Below are positions 1 to 11,586 of a DNA stretch of 64,000 nt, piece after piece. A program made the translations under genes and the position numbers. The notes below the pieces were generated by a model that searched no databases, was not told the DNA's origin, and saw only the letters and a list, made by a program, of their open reading frames with translations. Source of the DNA: Pycnopodia helianthoides (lineage: Eukaryota > Echinodermata > Asteroidea > Forcipulatida > Asteriidae); contig CM063246.1 in the NCBI GenBank assembly GCA_032158295.1, forward strand, positions 20,350,135 to 20,414,134, in the 5' to 3' direction. Position 1 is the stretch's first letter; the number at the start of each line of letters is the position of its first letter.

Positions 1-174
1 TTTTGTTAATGGTGTCACACAGGGTTAAGCGAACACCTCATCGGCAGATGTTTGCACTGTAAAGACTACCTTTTTTATAGTATGTACATGTATTTGTTTT
101 CTTTTGGTTGTTAGCCTTTGTTTAAGCTTTACGCAATGAAGATCAATATGAACACTTGAAAGTGTTTATATTAT

Positions 175-3100
175 TTACTGAGGCCGCGGACAGCAGAAAA
201 CTCGACCAGAGTTGCCTGGCCTCGGAGTATTTGCCACAATGCCTTCATAGCACTCGATCGTTCTATAATCACCACATCCGTCATTGTACAGCTTAGCGTC
301 GCGGTCGGGGTCTAAAAAATAAAGCCAGAGTACCGAGCAGTTGACGAGTTGTCGAAGAGGTTGACGGTACCCTTGCAGATAGGCTTCTTTCAACTCAGCA
401 AGGGTACATAGGTGAGCTTCCAGAGCAGAGCAAGCACTCGCCATCCCATCATGGTCTTCCTTTGCATATATCTCTTGTGTGATGATGGGGTCTCGAGGGC
501 TCACGAGCCCGGGGCAGCACATTGCAGGAGAAGAACTCACTTCACTCCGAAATCGGCAGCAGAATACTTGACCGAACGGACTTGGCCTCGGTGTGTTTTG
601 AACAATGCCGTCATAGCACTCGGTACTGGATATGCAACAACCATCGTTGTACAGTTGAGCATCGAATCCGGGTTTCGAGAAATAAAGCCATTGGCTGGAT
701 GGTTGTCGATAGCCTTTTAAGTATGCCTCCTTCAACTCGGCCAGTGTACAGGGATGAGCGTCTAAGTCAGAGCAAGCCTCTGCCTGCCCATCACAGTCAG
801 CCTGATCATAGCTCTCACTCGTAATGATTGGATATGGTGTATCGTACTCTTGGTAGGTCAGTCCAGTCGCGTTCACCAGGATCTTGTTACCAATACCAGG
901 TACAGAGTACCAGAAGCTGGTAGCATTAGGTACATGTATGTCTCGGTAGTAGCCAGCCTGGTAGGCTTGATGTATCTCCCATGGTTGACACAGATGCTGG
1001 TCGGCTCTTTGACACTCAGACGAAGCAGAGTCGTGCGAATCTGTACGACTGGTTGTAGCTGTTGAAGACATCGTGAAGAATGTTTACTGTTTGCAAGTAC
1101 CGCATCAAGTGAGAAAAAAGTTTGAATTACTGGAAGTAAAAACAAAATACATGTATGTACATACCTCGTATATGGGTTCGGATTAGCTTGAGCTGTTTCA
1201 TAAACTCCGGCTGCAAATCAAAGGAAATAAAACGGAATATAGGTAAATATTTGGGATACACACCATCTGATTCCGTGGCGGTCAACTCGTTCTCTAACCA
1301 ACTCGTACCCCAACCAACTCAAATGTTTTGCACGTAGAATGTAAAATTGTGAAAGATGTTCTCGATACATAGAAGTAGCCTACATTGTAATTATTTCCCC
1401 CAATATTTAAGGTTTTGTTGAAAACACAGTAACTCGGGAAAAGGCCGCCTTTCTTTGTGTTGTGATCTGTTGTCGAGTACAATTTGTTCGATGTAACCAA
1501 ATTGTTTGTTTTCTCTGAAAACTTTTGCATTTTGGTGATATTGTTTTGGACATGTAAAATGTAATACAGGTCTAAAACATTCCTCGTGCAGTTCATAAAG
1601 TAGTGATTTAAATCACTGATGCATGAAAATAAGAGTAACAGAATATAAAATGCTTTAAAACGGGAACGATTATATTGAGGATACAAAACTGTATTTGACC
1701 CCCTCAATGGAGAGGTATAGGGGTTGCAGTCAGGCCAGCAAATAATTATGATCAAACTATCGTTATGTTATCACCAAACAAAAGTATTCTTGTTTTGTTG
1801 ATAGTTGGTAATCACTGAATGAGTTTGACAATCAATTGGCATGGGAATAGGGGGACGGGGACGTCTGAGGGGCGTGGGCGGGGAAAATGTAGGAATTAAA
1901 AGAGTTTTCGATATACTCCCTCCCCCTCCCCCACCCCCGTCACGTTGAAGACCTTTAGTGATGACGCTAGGTGGCAGCAGACTTACCAGGTAAATCCATC
2001 GTTCTCGGAAAATGTGTGCATGCTCAGGACTACGAAAACAAAGTTAATTTACCTGGTAAGTGTGCTGCCACCTAGCGTTGCAAAGTCTCCCATTCCTCCT
2101 TAAAGGGTTTCTACGCATCGGAAAGCTCATAAAGTAGTATGGGTTGTTGGATGTTTAATTGTAAAGCAATGCACTATCAGAAAATAATTGTTCTACTAGG
2201 ACTAAACAGTTTGTGAAAATAACAGTAGGCCTATGCATTACAAAAGACCTTTAAAACTTCCGTATTATAATGTTTGTGTATCTGTGTGGTCGCGTGAACT
2301 CACATACAAGGTGAATGTTAATAATTCAATAGACCTTATGGGCAATTCCACGGTTACTCAAGTTACGTTTTTTATGTACTTTTGAGATTTCTTGTGCTGT
2401 GATTACCTTACTGAAAAGGTGTAATAACTATTAACCCCATAGACGTTAGGGTAGACCTATGATGACACACAAAACTGGTTACTCATGTTACATTTTCGTA
2501 ATGTGAGTAACCAATGTTGTGTGTTTTGTATAACATACATGACACATTTTCTGGATGTCATATTTGCTGCTTAGGTAGGTAAGTGTCTACTCTATGATCT
2601 ACCATGGGGATAAAATTTATTAAACCATTTCAGTACGGTAATTACAGCCCAAGGAATCTCAAAAGTACATTAAACACGTAACGTAAGTAACCGTGGGATT
2701 GCCCTTTTGCACATGAAGTCATTTGAGTAGGGCGCCCTCAGATAGAGATCAGAAGAAGCTATCTCATTGGCTGACCCCCTGTGCGCTGCGCGTACAGAGC
2801 TTTGTGCGTTTTCCATTGTTTCATCATCGTTTTACATCTAAGATGGCGGCTTGATGACGTCAATGCATAAGGTCTATATATGCAAAACTATACTGCTCCC
2901 TGTAGAAAAATAATTTTGTAAACTGTACACCTTACCTTCTCTGGTCCATAATAGTAGCCACCGTTCCTCTCCACCATAGCCGGCGGGTACTGCGACGCTG
3001 TAGCCCCGTTCAGCTCACACAGCTGATCCTGCTCTGAATAGTTGATGGAGAAACATCGAGTATCAGACAGACACAAATTGCCGCAACTGACCACCGAAAT

Positions 3101-3256
3101 ACCCGCCAAGGTCCGGTATCCGTACCCGTGTAGGATCAGGTCGGCTATGCCACTGAAATACAGGCTTCGAGAGCTGCCGGTGTTTGCGTTTTGACAGAGC
3201 TTGGCTGCCCCGACCGAAAGGCAATAAATGGCCGTCAAAAAGAGAACACGTAGCAT
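175..3256 (-). CDS. Array gene 1 (type A): secreted PAN/apple protein with three cysteine-rich repeats
   Basis: Three exons: 3256-2936, 1210-1165 and 1058-175, all with GT-AG boundaries. Phases fit (321 nt phase 0, 46 nt phase 1, 884 nt to the stop), giving 416 residues. The start is the first ATG of the frame, directly before a signal peptide (MLRVLFLTAIYCLSVGA). Residues 21-107 form a PAN/apple domain with C21, C58, C62, C68 and C80 and the pattern SCGNLC..TRCFSINYS...LCELN. Exon 3 holds three related repeats at about 138-188 (short, divergent), 218-290 and 332-412. The last two share CTLAELKEAYL.GYRQP, WLYF, NDGC, CY.GIV and VFCC. There is no membrane anchor, so the product should be secreted. 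PAN domains bind protein or sugar ligands; a recognition role here is inference. I cannot name the repeat family. Only gene 1 carries two extra residues (IG) in the first repeat. Splice sites are predicted, not proven. Confidence 0.78.
1964..2078. repeat. Foldback hairpin in intron 1 of array gene 1
   Basis: Arms of about 31 bp begin ACGCTAGGTGGCAGCAG and close with CTGCCACCTAGCGT, separated by about 50 bp. The same hairpin sits in intron 1 of genes 2 and 4, so it predates those duplications. It is probably a miniature foldback element. Confidence 0.75.
2328..2878. repeat. Nested miniature element in intron 1 of array gene 1
   Basis: The outer element runs from AATAGACCTTATG to CATAAGGTCTAT and belongs to the CRE/YY1 family listed at 4985-5161. 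Its right part carries AAGATGGCGGC and TGACGTCA. Inside it (about 2340-2704) is a second inverted-repeat element with ends GGGCAATTCCACGGTTACT and AGTAACCGTGGGATTGCCC, and a further internal inverted repeat GGTTACTCATGTTAC / GTAATGTGAGTAACC. The same nesting occurs in introns of genes 2 and 4. Confidence 0.75.
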
Positions 3257-3640
3257 CTCGTTTTTGTTGTTGAAAACCAATTAGTGCGTGCAAAAAACAA
3301 TCTGTTCAATTTGTATCTTGATCTAGTTTTATAAAAAATATGCAATCGAGGATGATGACGCCGGTAAAACCGACAAAATCCCCCTCTAAATTTAAGACTA
3401 TTCCACGGTACACCTTTCAGCAATAGCGGCACGAGTTGAAATGACAAACCCGGTGATGATGCGGCCGTAGTTTTTGAAGCAATACGCCAAAAAATGTCCT
3501 TCTCATAATATTCTCAAACCACTCACTCTCAAAGTGGCGCCGTCACTCGATTTGCATAATCTGCTTGTCAAGTACGGCATGCATCCTTTATAGTATTAAG
3601 GAAGGACGGTTGGTATCCCGCATCTTGCAAATACAAACAC
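3257..3640 (-). promoter_or_regulatory. 5' leader and promoter-proximal region of array gene 1
   Basis: The leader just before the ATG reads AACAACAAAAACGAG, as in genes 2 and 4 and nearly as in gene 3. A TATA-like TATAAAA lies on the minus strand at 3327-3333, about 70 nt upstream of the ATG. Genes 2, 3 and 4 lack it because of substitutions or a short deletion at that point. The conserved block continues with GATGATGACGCC and GCGGCCGTAG. The transcription start is not known. Confidence 0.5.
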
Positions 3641-5225
3641 GTGCATTAACAAGAAAATCCAGGATGCCAGGGACGTGTATGGGCGGGCCTCGTTATACAG
3701 ATCGTTAATGCTCAGGGGCTATGTGATTTATGATGTGGCTGTAGTTATACACGACCGATATTTATTGGTAATTTTCAATAATTGTTGGATTTCAATTTTG
3801 ACTTTCTATTCCTATTTTCTAAACAGTTGTTTTCCTAATAAATAGTATGCGGAATAAACGCAAATTTGCAGAGGGAATGGGTAAAACATTTTTTTTTTAA
3901 ATTTAATAACAATTTGTAAAAGCGCACTGTTTTCATTATTACGTCAGCAAGAAGTACGGGTTGTAGGTTACATCTTAAAAATCAATAATTAAATGCCCAA
4001 CGAAAAAATGTCAATTATTTCCATTTTGCACGTTGTGTAGAGCTACTTTTCACTACGAGTGGGCGTTCCGTTTCACTATCACGTGCTCTGCTTGACCCTA
4101 AACTGACTTATAGCCTGTTGCCATTGCGTATAACAAGATTTTTAAGAACCGCTTTCCTATATAACTCTCCGATCAATATTTGTCTACTCTTTGTTGTTAG
4201 AAGAATACTTATTTAGGTAATACACCATCCAATCAACCATTGAAACACGTTATCAATTGGGAAGTAATCCACGTTTGAGTAGAATCTAGACATTTTCAGT
4301 TTGTCATAAAAATATGTGTGACTTAGGGGCACTTTTACATTCCCATTTACAGTATACCATTTTACACTTTACTGTATTGAACTGCCTTGGAGTTCCCTTT
4401 TACTCAGCACCAGCGAGGTTAGAAGTAAATTCTCAGTAAATTTGACGATTGAAGGAGCTTGGAAAGTGACAGTAAACTGTTGCTTGTTCATTTCACAGTA
4501 ATACAGAAACCGCGAGGTTAGAACAAGACTCATTGAAGGCGTTGTGGGGGCGGCGGAACGCACGCTGTAGCCAGTGGATGTGCCTCTGAGTATATGAACT
4601 GCATGACTATGATACGCACATGTAAGTAGCCCGTTTAGATCTAGTGAATATGCGTAGCTCGACTACGGCAACATGCAAATTGTGTACGTCATAAGTCTGA
4701 GTTTTATTAAATTTCGTTTTTATTTTAGTGCCGTTAAACCGTGACAGATTTGTTTGTTCAAGGTATCAAATGACAGTTAATAACTTTTCCTACTACGAAA
4801 AAAGAGCAATTTAACATTTAAATACATTTTTGACCGTCAAATGTGCCTGAAATCAGGCAGTGCATCTTTAAGTGTACATCGGTAGCGTAATCCGTTGCCA
4901 ATAGAGATACATCCAGTGATCGGGTTGCCCATGGTCAGAAGTACATGTAAAGTGGACAAAAATCAACTCAACAAAACAATTTTTAATAGACCTTACGCAC
5001 ATGACGTCATTTGAATAGGGCGCCCTCGCCTTGAGGTCAAAAGGATGATGTTCAATGGCCAAGCATGTGTGCCGCGCGTACAAATCTGTGCGTTTTCATT
5101 GTATCATCATCGGTTAAACTCTAAGATGGCGGCTGGATGACGTCAGTGCATAAGGTCTATTGTTTTGTTGAATGTATTCTTGCAAAAGACAGCCTATACT
5201 ATACAATGCTGTCCCTTCGAAAATG
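3641..5225. other. Type A intergenic block, truncated
   Basis: No gene seen. The sequence is a diverged copy of parts of 23905-27480 and 38800-42660. It ends abruptly at about 5225, inside a stretch (CTTCGAAAATGTCGA) that continues differently in the other copies, and joins a B-type promoter there. Confidence 0.6.
4985..5161. repeat. CRE/YY1-bearing miniature element, ~177 bp
   Basis: Inverted ends AATAGACCTTACGCAC and GTGCATAAGGTCTATT. A perfect TGACGTCA lies just inside each end, and AAGATGGCGGC, a YY1-like core, sits near the right end. Near-identical copies occur at 9653-9830, 27240-27416 and 42410-42586. Confidence 0.8.
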
Positions 5226-5600
5226 TCGACCTCGTTTTTGTTGCTTAGGATCAGTAGTTATCTTGAACTAGTTAACACAATTATGCAATAGAGGATGATG
5301 ACGCCGTTAATATTGAACAAACATTCACCCTAAATTTAAGATAAATTTCGGTAGGAATATTTTACTATACACCTTTCAGAAATGGCACGAGTTAAAATGA
5401 CAACACGGTGATGATGCGGCCGTAGTTTTTGAAGCAACACACCCAATATTAATCGATCACACGCACCAGTTGAACTCTCGAATTGGCGCCTTCACTCGAT
5501 TTGCATAATCTGCTTACCAATGATGGCACGCGTCCTCTTTAGTATTACAAGGAAGGACGGTTGGTATCCCGCATCTCGCTAATACAAACATGTGTATTAA
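5226..5600 (-). pseudogene. Orphan B-type promoter and 5' leader without a gene
   Basis: This stretch begins with CTCGTTTTTGTTG, the complement of the leader immediately before the ATG of the array genes. It continues collinearly with the promoter regions of genes 2 and 4 (AATAGAGGATGATGACGCCG, then GCGGCCGTAG, then CTCGAATTGGCGCC). No PAN exon adjoins it: the sequence on the ATG side is type A intergenic DNA. It appears to be what remains after deletion of a type B gene body. Confidence 0.65.
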
Positions 5601-6980
5601 AGGGTAAGGTCATCGCTGGTTTCTGTCCACGTAATGCTTTGACAGACACAATTTTAAGAAAGATTCCATATAAGTCACATGTGAAAGTTTCCTCACGCAT
5701 CCTCTATAGTATTAAGGAAGGACACTAAATACAGTGTGTACTTGCTGAGAAAACAGCAACAAAACAAACAACAACAAACAAGACGAGCAGAGTATACTGT
5801 TCGAAACGTCGAGACCAAACCGCCGCTTCTCAGAGCCAACACTCAAACAAAATTTACACATGGATGTACCCGCAAGTTTACTATTATTTATTTATAGTTT
5901 TTCCTATAAGTCGTTAAATGTTTGTCGCGGTGATAGCGTAGCGGCTCTCTCGTAACTATACTCCGCGAGACTGCTGTTCCACGCGAGACTATTGCTCTAG
6001 CAACTGCCAGCAATATCACGAGAGCTATATAATCGCAAAAGAGCATAATCCGCGGCAAACATTAAACGACTTGTTCACAAGTCCAGCATGAAGAACGCGC
6101 TGTACATTATACTTGAAAAAATCAATAACTAATTGCCCCATAAAAAAAAACCAATTATTTCCAATTTGTATATGTATACTTTCCACTACAAGTGGGCGTC
6201 CAATTTCACTGGTCTGTTTCACAGGCTTTGTACTGAACTGACTTTATAGCGTGTAGCCATTGTGTGTGTAACACGATTTTTAATCATGGCAGCTTTTTCT
6301 ATTTCCCGTCCAATAGTTATGTACCATTATATCAATCGTTCTTGGAAGAGTAACCTCTATAAATCCTCTAGCTTTCAATAAGTGCAACATCCAATCACTA
6401 GTGAAAAAAAATGTCATCAAATGTTGGTCCCGTTTAAGTATAATTTAGAATAAATACCACTGTAGGAGTATAGTTATGCACATGGAGCCTCGAAGAACGA
6501 CATCTTAAATTTACATATAAATACTTTATTACAAACACGCGACATCACGGATTTATCGAAAACCCGGACGTCAATATCAACGAGGAGTATAGAGGCTATT
6601 GGTACTGCCGATGGAGTAAACGAGTTCACTCACTGTGATTAACAACCATTGAAAAGACCACAGCCAGAAGAAAAGAAGAAGAGGAAAAAAAACAGAAATT
6701 TCTAAAATAATCTGCATGGGAATTGTGTTTAGAATTATTTTTCGTTCAATCCAAACTGAGTATTAAATATCAAGGTCAGCTGATATTTATGTATAGTGGT
6801 GTAACCATATACCATATTTTCATAGGGGAGGCAGGCGGGGACTATGACATGATAGGGGGGGCTATTATTGTATTGAACCATTCTTGTATTTTTCGATCTC
6901 ATTTGGAGGGTGCCGGGACAATGGTTTTCAGAGGGGGCATAAGCGCTATGCAGAAGGAATGGGTAAAACATTTAAAAAAT
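5601..6980. other. Type B intergenic block
   Basis: No gene seen. It is homologous to 20628-22560 and to 48990-50900 (partly inverted there). It contains a truncated relative of the GTTCGAAACGTCGAGACC foldback (about 5795-5875) and the foldback at 5908-6074. Confidence 0.55.
5908..6074. repeat. Foldback element with TIR AAGTCGTTAAATGTTTG
   Basis: The left end AAGTCGTTAAATGTTTGTCG mirrors the right end CGGCAAACATTAAACGACTT. The middle is rich in CTCGCGAGACTG motifs. Copies lie at 21061-21234 and, inverted, at 49455-49624. Confidence 0.7.
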
Positions 6981-7848
6981 TTTTGTTTGTAATTTAAAAA
7001 CAACTGGCGGGGTGCCGTACTTTTTAACAGCCAAGCCGCGCCCGTGTTTTGTCGCTCCCGATTCCTGCAAAAAGTAGAAATGAAGTGTTGCATTTTTATT
7101 AGCGAAGCCACCCATATACTCATTAGGTTGTCAAATCCCCCCCCCCCTCAGTCCTCAAACGGTTATTAAACATTCTGCATCATACTGTATGGCAGTCTCG
7201 GGAGTATAACAAAAACTGAATGAGACTTGTTGTTTTGGATAGTAACATGACGTTCATAAACACAATGGGACTGCGTATGAAAAGAAATTTTAATCTGTTT
7301 GGAGGTGTTCCTTATACTTATTAAGAGTTGTTCTTGCAATAAAACACCTTTAATGTGTTATAATTAGTGAATGGTAATAAAAAAAAAAAAACATTGACCT
7401 CTGACCCCCGAGACATGTCCCGCGAAATGTATACGTTTTTTCAAGCCGTCAATACGATCGTCGATAAAATAACAGTAACGGGTACCAGACCTTCTTACAC
7501 CACCCAAAGCATCGGTGTTACTAGGTTGGCCCCGCTAAAATCATACATTGTACGAGAACCCTGTCTTCGCGTCGTCTACTTAACTGCAGCAGGCAGGGGG
7601 AGGTCTATGGGTGGTATGGCCGCGGGGCTTTGCTGCTGCTGGTACGCCCTGGACGCCCGGACGGACCGAGACATGGGGACTTGCTACATAATTATTTAAC
7701 GTATGTTTTTTCTTTCTTTTTTCACTCATTTATTAAGTGGATATTTATTGGAATACAATAAACAGATGGTAATCGTAACATTTTTTATAAAATAATTGCT
7801 CAGTCGTAGTTCAATAGCTGCGACTGGAAATAAGACTAATAGAATTTG

Positions 7849-7894
7849 TCCGCCATTTATGGGAGTCAAAATCTTGACTCCCATAAATGGCGGA
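7849..7894. repeat. Perfect 21-bp inverted repeat with 4-nt spacer
   Basis: Left arm TCCGCCATTTATGGGAGTCA plus one A, spacer AATC, and an exactly complementary right arm. It lies in DNA present only in this copy of the block. Confidence 0.85.
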
Positions 7895-9652
7895 GCGTTT
7901 TGTTTCGCGAAAGTTATCAAAAGCGAAGCATTTTTAAGGCACGTTTGTGTGGATCATTATATTCTACTTTTTAAACATCTTTCCGACTGTGCTCATTATA
8001 CATCAAACGTTTTTTATAGCCCAAAGCGCCCAACAGCGCCCAACCCGAAGGCAACGTGTTTCTTTAACTGTCGACAAATAAAGTATTGCATTTTAGACCA
8101 AACCACCCATAGGCTTATGCTTTTAAGTGCCAAAGACCTGCGAAAAAGTATATAAAAAAATCATTGCATTTTGAGCAAGTCCTGCAATAAACAACCCACC
8201 CACATCTACCAATCGGACGGTTCGTGTGAAACAGCCAATCAAACACTTTTTAGCCCTCGAGAAAGACTCTGCTAGGGTCGAAACGTCAGGCCACTTACTA
8301 ATTTTTGGCACTCAAACATTTCATTACACACTGAGTTTCAGTGAACGTTTTTGCTATCTGGAACCCTCCTCGACCCCACGATTACAGAGTATAACGCGAC
8401 AGTCACCCGACCAAAAGGGCGCGGATCAGAAGGCTATTAGTGCAAGACATAAACCAATCCGGAGGTCCGTCTGAAACTACCAATCAGACACTCTGGAACA
8501 CGGCTGTGCGGGACGTCTCTTGGGAGTCCGAGGCCATCGTCCTATAGAGGGATATCGCTCCGCCTCCGACCAATCAGGAGGCTTGTCTCAGCCTGCCAAC
8601 CAGATATCTCGCACCACGGCAGTTCGGTGTACATTTAGTACCGCATCTGGCACCCTGGCGTACGTGTATGGCGGATCTTACAATCCAAGATGACGCAGGC
8701 TACGGCTTTAACAGCATAGATTTATAAAACTTAAAAGCGCACTGTTTTCATGATTACGTCAGCATGAAATACGCGTTGTAGATTATACCTTAAAAATTCA
8801 TTAATTAAATGCCCTGTGAAAAAAGATCAATTATTTTCACAAGTGGGCATTCCGTTTCACTATCACGTGCTCTGTTTTATTCTAAACTGACTTATAGCCT
8901 GTAGCCATTGCGTAAAAAGGTTTTTAAGAACCGCTTTCCAATATTACTCCCCATTCAATATTTTTCGACTGTTCGTTATTGGAAGAGTACGCTTTTAGGT
9001 AATACACCATCCAATCAACCATTGAAACACGTTATCAATTGGGAGGTAATTCCGTTTGAGTAGAATTTACAAAGCTGGCTAGTTGTTGATACTGCACGGG
9101 TGGAGGAAAAAGAGTGTAGTCACTGTGACTAACATCCATTGAAAGAACCACAGCCAGATAAAATAAGGCATCTGCACGTGTTTAGAATGATTCTTCTGTG
9201 GCCAGTGGCTTGGCCGTTGCGTGTATATGAACTGTACCATCCACACGTATGATACGCACATTGTGCGTACCCCGTTTAGATCTAATGAATATGCATAACT
9301 CAACTGCGGCAACATGCAAATTATGTACGTCATAAGTCTGAGTTTTATTAATGTTCGTTATTTATTTATTGACATGAACCCTTGAACGGATGTTTTCGTT
9401 CAAGGTATCAAGTGACAGATAATAACTTTTCCTACTCGAAAAAAAGCTATTTAACATTTTAAATACATTTTTGACCGTCAAATGTGCCTGAAATCAGGCA
9501 GTGCATCTTTAAGTGTACATCAATAACGTAACCTGTTGCCAATAGAGATACATCGACTAAATAAATGAACAATTATCTAGATTTCTCTGTCTGTGCCTAT
9601 GGTCAGAAGTTCATGTAAAGTGGACAAAAATCAATTCAACGGAACAATTTTT

Positions 9653-9830
9653 AATAGACCTTACGCACATGACGTCATTTGAATAGGGAGCCCTCGCCTT
9701 GAGGTCAAAAGGAAAGATGTTCAATGGCCAAGTATGTGTGCCGTGCGTACAAACCAGTGCGTTTCCATTGTATCGTCATCAGTTAAACTCTAAGATGGCG
9801 GCTGGATGACGTCAGTGCATAAGGTCTATT
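9653..9830. repeat. CRE/YY1-bearing miniature element
   Basis: Second copy of the element at 4985-5161. Both TGACGTCA sites and AAGATGGCGGC are preserved. Confidence 0.8.
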
Positions 9831-11211
9831 GTTTTGTTGAATTGATTCTTGCAAAGAACAGCATATACTGTACTATGCTATTTCCTTTAAAATTGTCGAT
9901 CTTCTTCCTCAAGACAAAAATGTAAAAAAAATCACAAGTTTAGAAAGTGAAAACATTACCAAGTAGCTGCTGAAACTAAGCAGCGAAGCAATGGATGAAT
10001 AATTGCAAACATATTTTGTTTTTACTTGATGATGTTTGGTAACCGTCACTAATGTGACTGAAATGTGGTTTGATTTTAACCTTATCTTTCTCACGCTATT
10101 TCCATTAATGCTACTGTAACCATGGCAACCGTTTATTGTTTTACATTTTTGCCCTTTTATACCATCATGTGCATTGCTTATTAGCTAAAAAACTAATGAC
10201 TACTTTTTTAAAGGGTTCTGAAGTATCACGTGACTATCTAAGATGCATCATGTGAAATTCACTATAGCCGCCAAAGCCATGGCAGCGGAGGTCAGATGTT
10301 TGGCTTCTATTTGTGAATATATTGACAATTCTATCAATGTCATCATTTTGAACTCGTTAGTCTCTTCCTCTGTAGGGCAAGTATGGATTAAGAAGTCACG
10401 TGGTCATCGCAGTACCTGTTGGGGATTCAATATGGCCGCCATAGCTGTAGAAATGTTGCACTAAATATACTCAAACATGTTCGTGATGATAATTACGATG
10501 AATAATTTTACACTACAGATGTGAACTATGAATGAGAAGTGTACTGGCACTTGGGTTGTCTTGAGACTCTGTAACTAAGACAATGCTTTAAGATATTATT
10601 ATAGACACCAAAGGTTCATTATTCTGCCCAGTGACGTAAGACGTAACTGATGTCCATGCCCCCGGGTATCTAAGTTTTTGAAAGCAACACGCCATAACAG
10701 CGTTAGTCTTAATTATATCCACACGCACCAGTCGAACCACCCACACTCTCGAAGTGGTGCCGCAAATTACTCAATTTTCTATGCTAATTATTAACCTGAA
10801 AGGAATAGTAAAGCGTTGAATTTTGTATTCTGAGCAACCAGTGTCAAAGTGTTACATATATCATTAATTTAACCAGTGCTAAATATCATTACAAAGGGTG
10901 CTTGAGAAAACAACAACTTTGTGCCTACTGTACTTCAGGCCAAATGTATAGAAACAATAGTAAAAATACAACTTTATCCAAAAATTATATAAAGTACGCT
11001 CAAAGGCAATACAATTAAACTAAGAAAAACCTTAAACTAGACATTTAAAACTAAGCATCTATAAATCAACACAATGGAGACGTAACAGGTAATTAAGGTA
11101 AAATGAGTTGAACAAAAAAGTAGGGTTAGTTTTAAAACTCAACAAAATTTCGCCCCAGATGACACCATAATCGACTGAACATAATTTCTATCACCGAGAC
11201 TCAACAATCGA

Positions 11212-11586
11212 AGGAACAATACATAATTGGTAAGAAAAAACTTGTAAAATATACTCTTTGATCACAGATTTACACAAAACTTACACGGTCTAATGATGAT
11301 GATAGTAGAAAACATTTCTGTCTGAAATGCCATATATTTGATGAGAAATGAATAAACTAATTTTCCGATTGGCGTTTATCGCTCAGTGAGCGTTTTATTC
11401 ATTGTTTGAATCTATATGATTTCATGCAAATGTGCATTCGGTTTTTCACTATTTTCTCGTGACCAGATGGCCGATCGATCTCAAACTTCTACAGGTTTGT
11501 CAGTTTATGTACATGGTGGATTACATTCAGTGCTTACACTGCCAGCAACTGTTTTGTTAGCAAAAACCAATTCTGTAATGTTCCTT
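11212..11586. mobile_element. Miniature element of the TTAA family 1 (degenerate left end)
   Basis: It runs from AGGAACAATACATAATTGG to CCAATTCTGTAATGTTCCT. The right flank keeps TTAA; the left flank does not. The interior matches the other members (CACGGTCTAATGATGATGAT, TTTCACTATTTTCTCGTGAC). Confidence 0.75.

Noticed and set aside
873..1145. Alternative open frame overlapping exon 3 of array gene 1
   Set aside because: It starts in the intron, runs in another frame across exon 3, and lacks the conserved repeat pattern; a shadow of the real exon.
3257..3280. In-frame extension upstream of the PAN exon ATG (gene 1; equivalents in genes 2 and 4)
   Set aside because: The extension begins with TTG, not ATG. 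The first true ATG directly precedes the signal peptide in all four genes.
7367..7699. 110-residue plus-strand open frame, partly GC-rich
   Set aside because: Lies in DNA found only in one unit, has no recognisable domain or splice context, and low-complexity ends; treated as chance.
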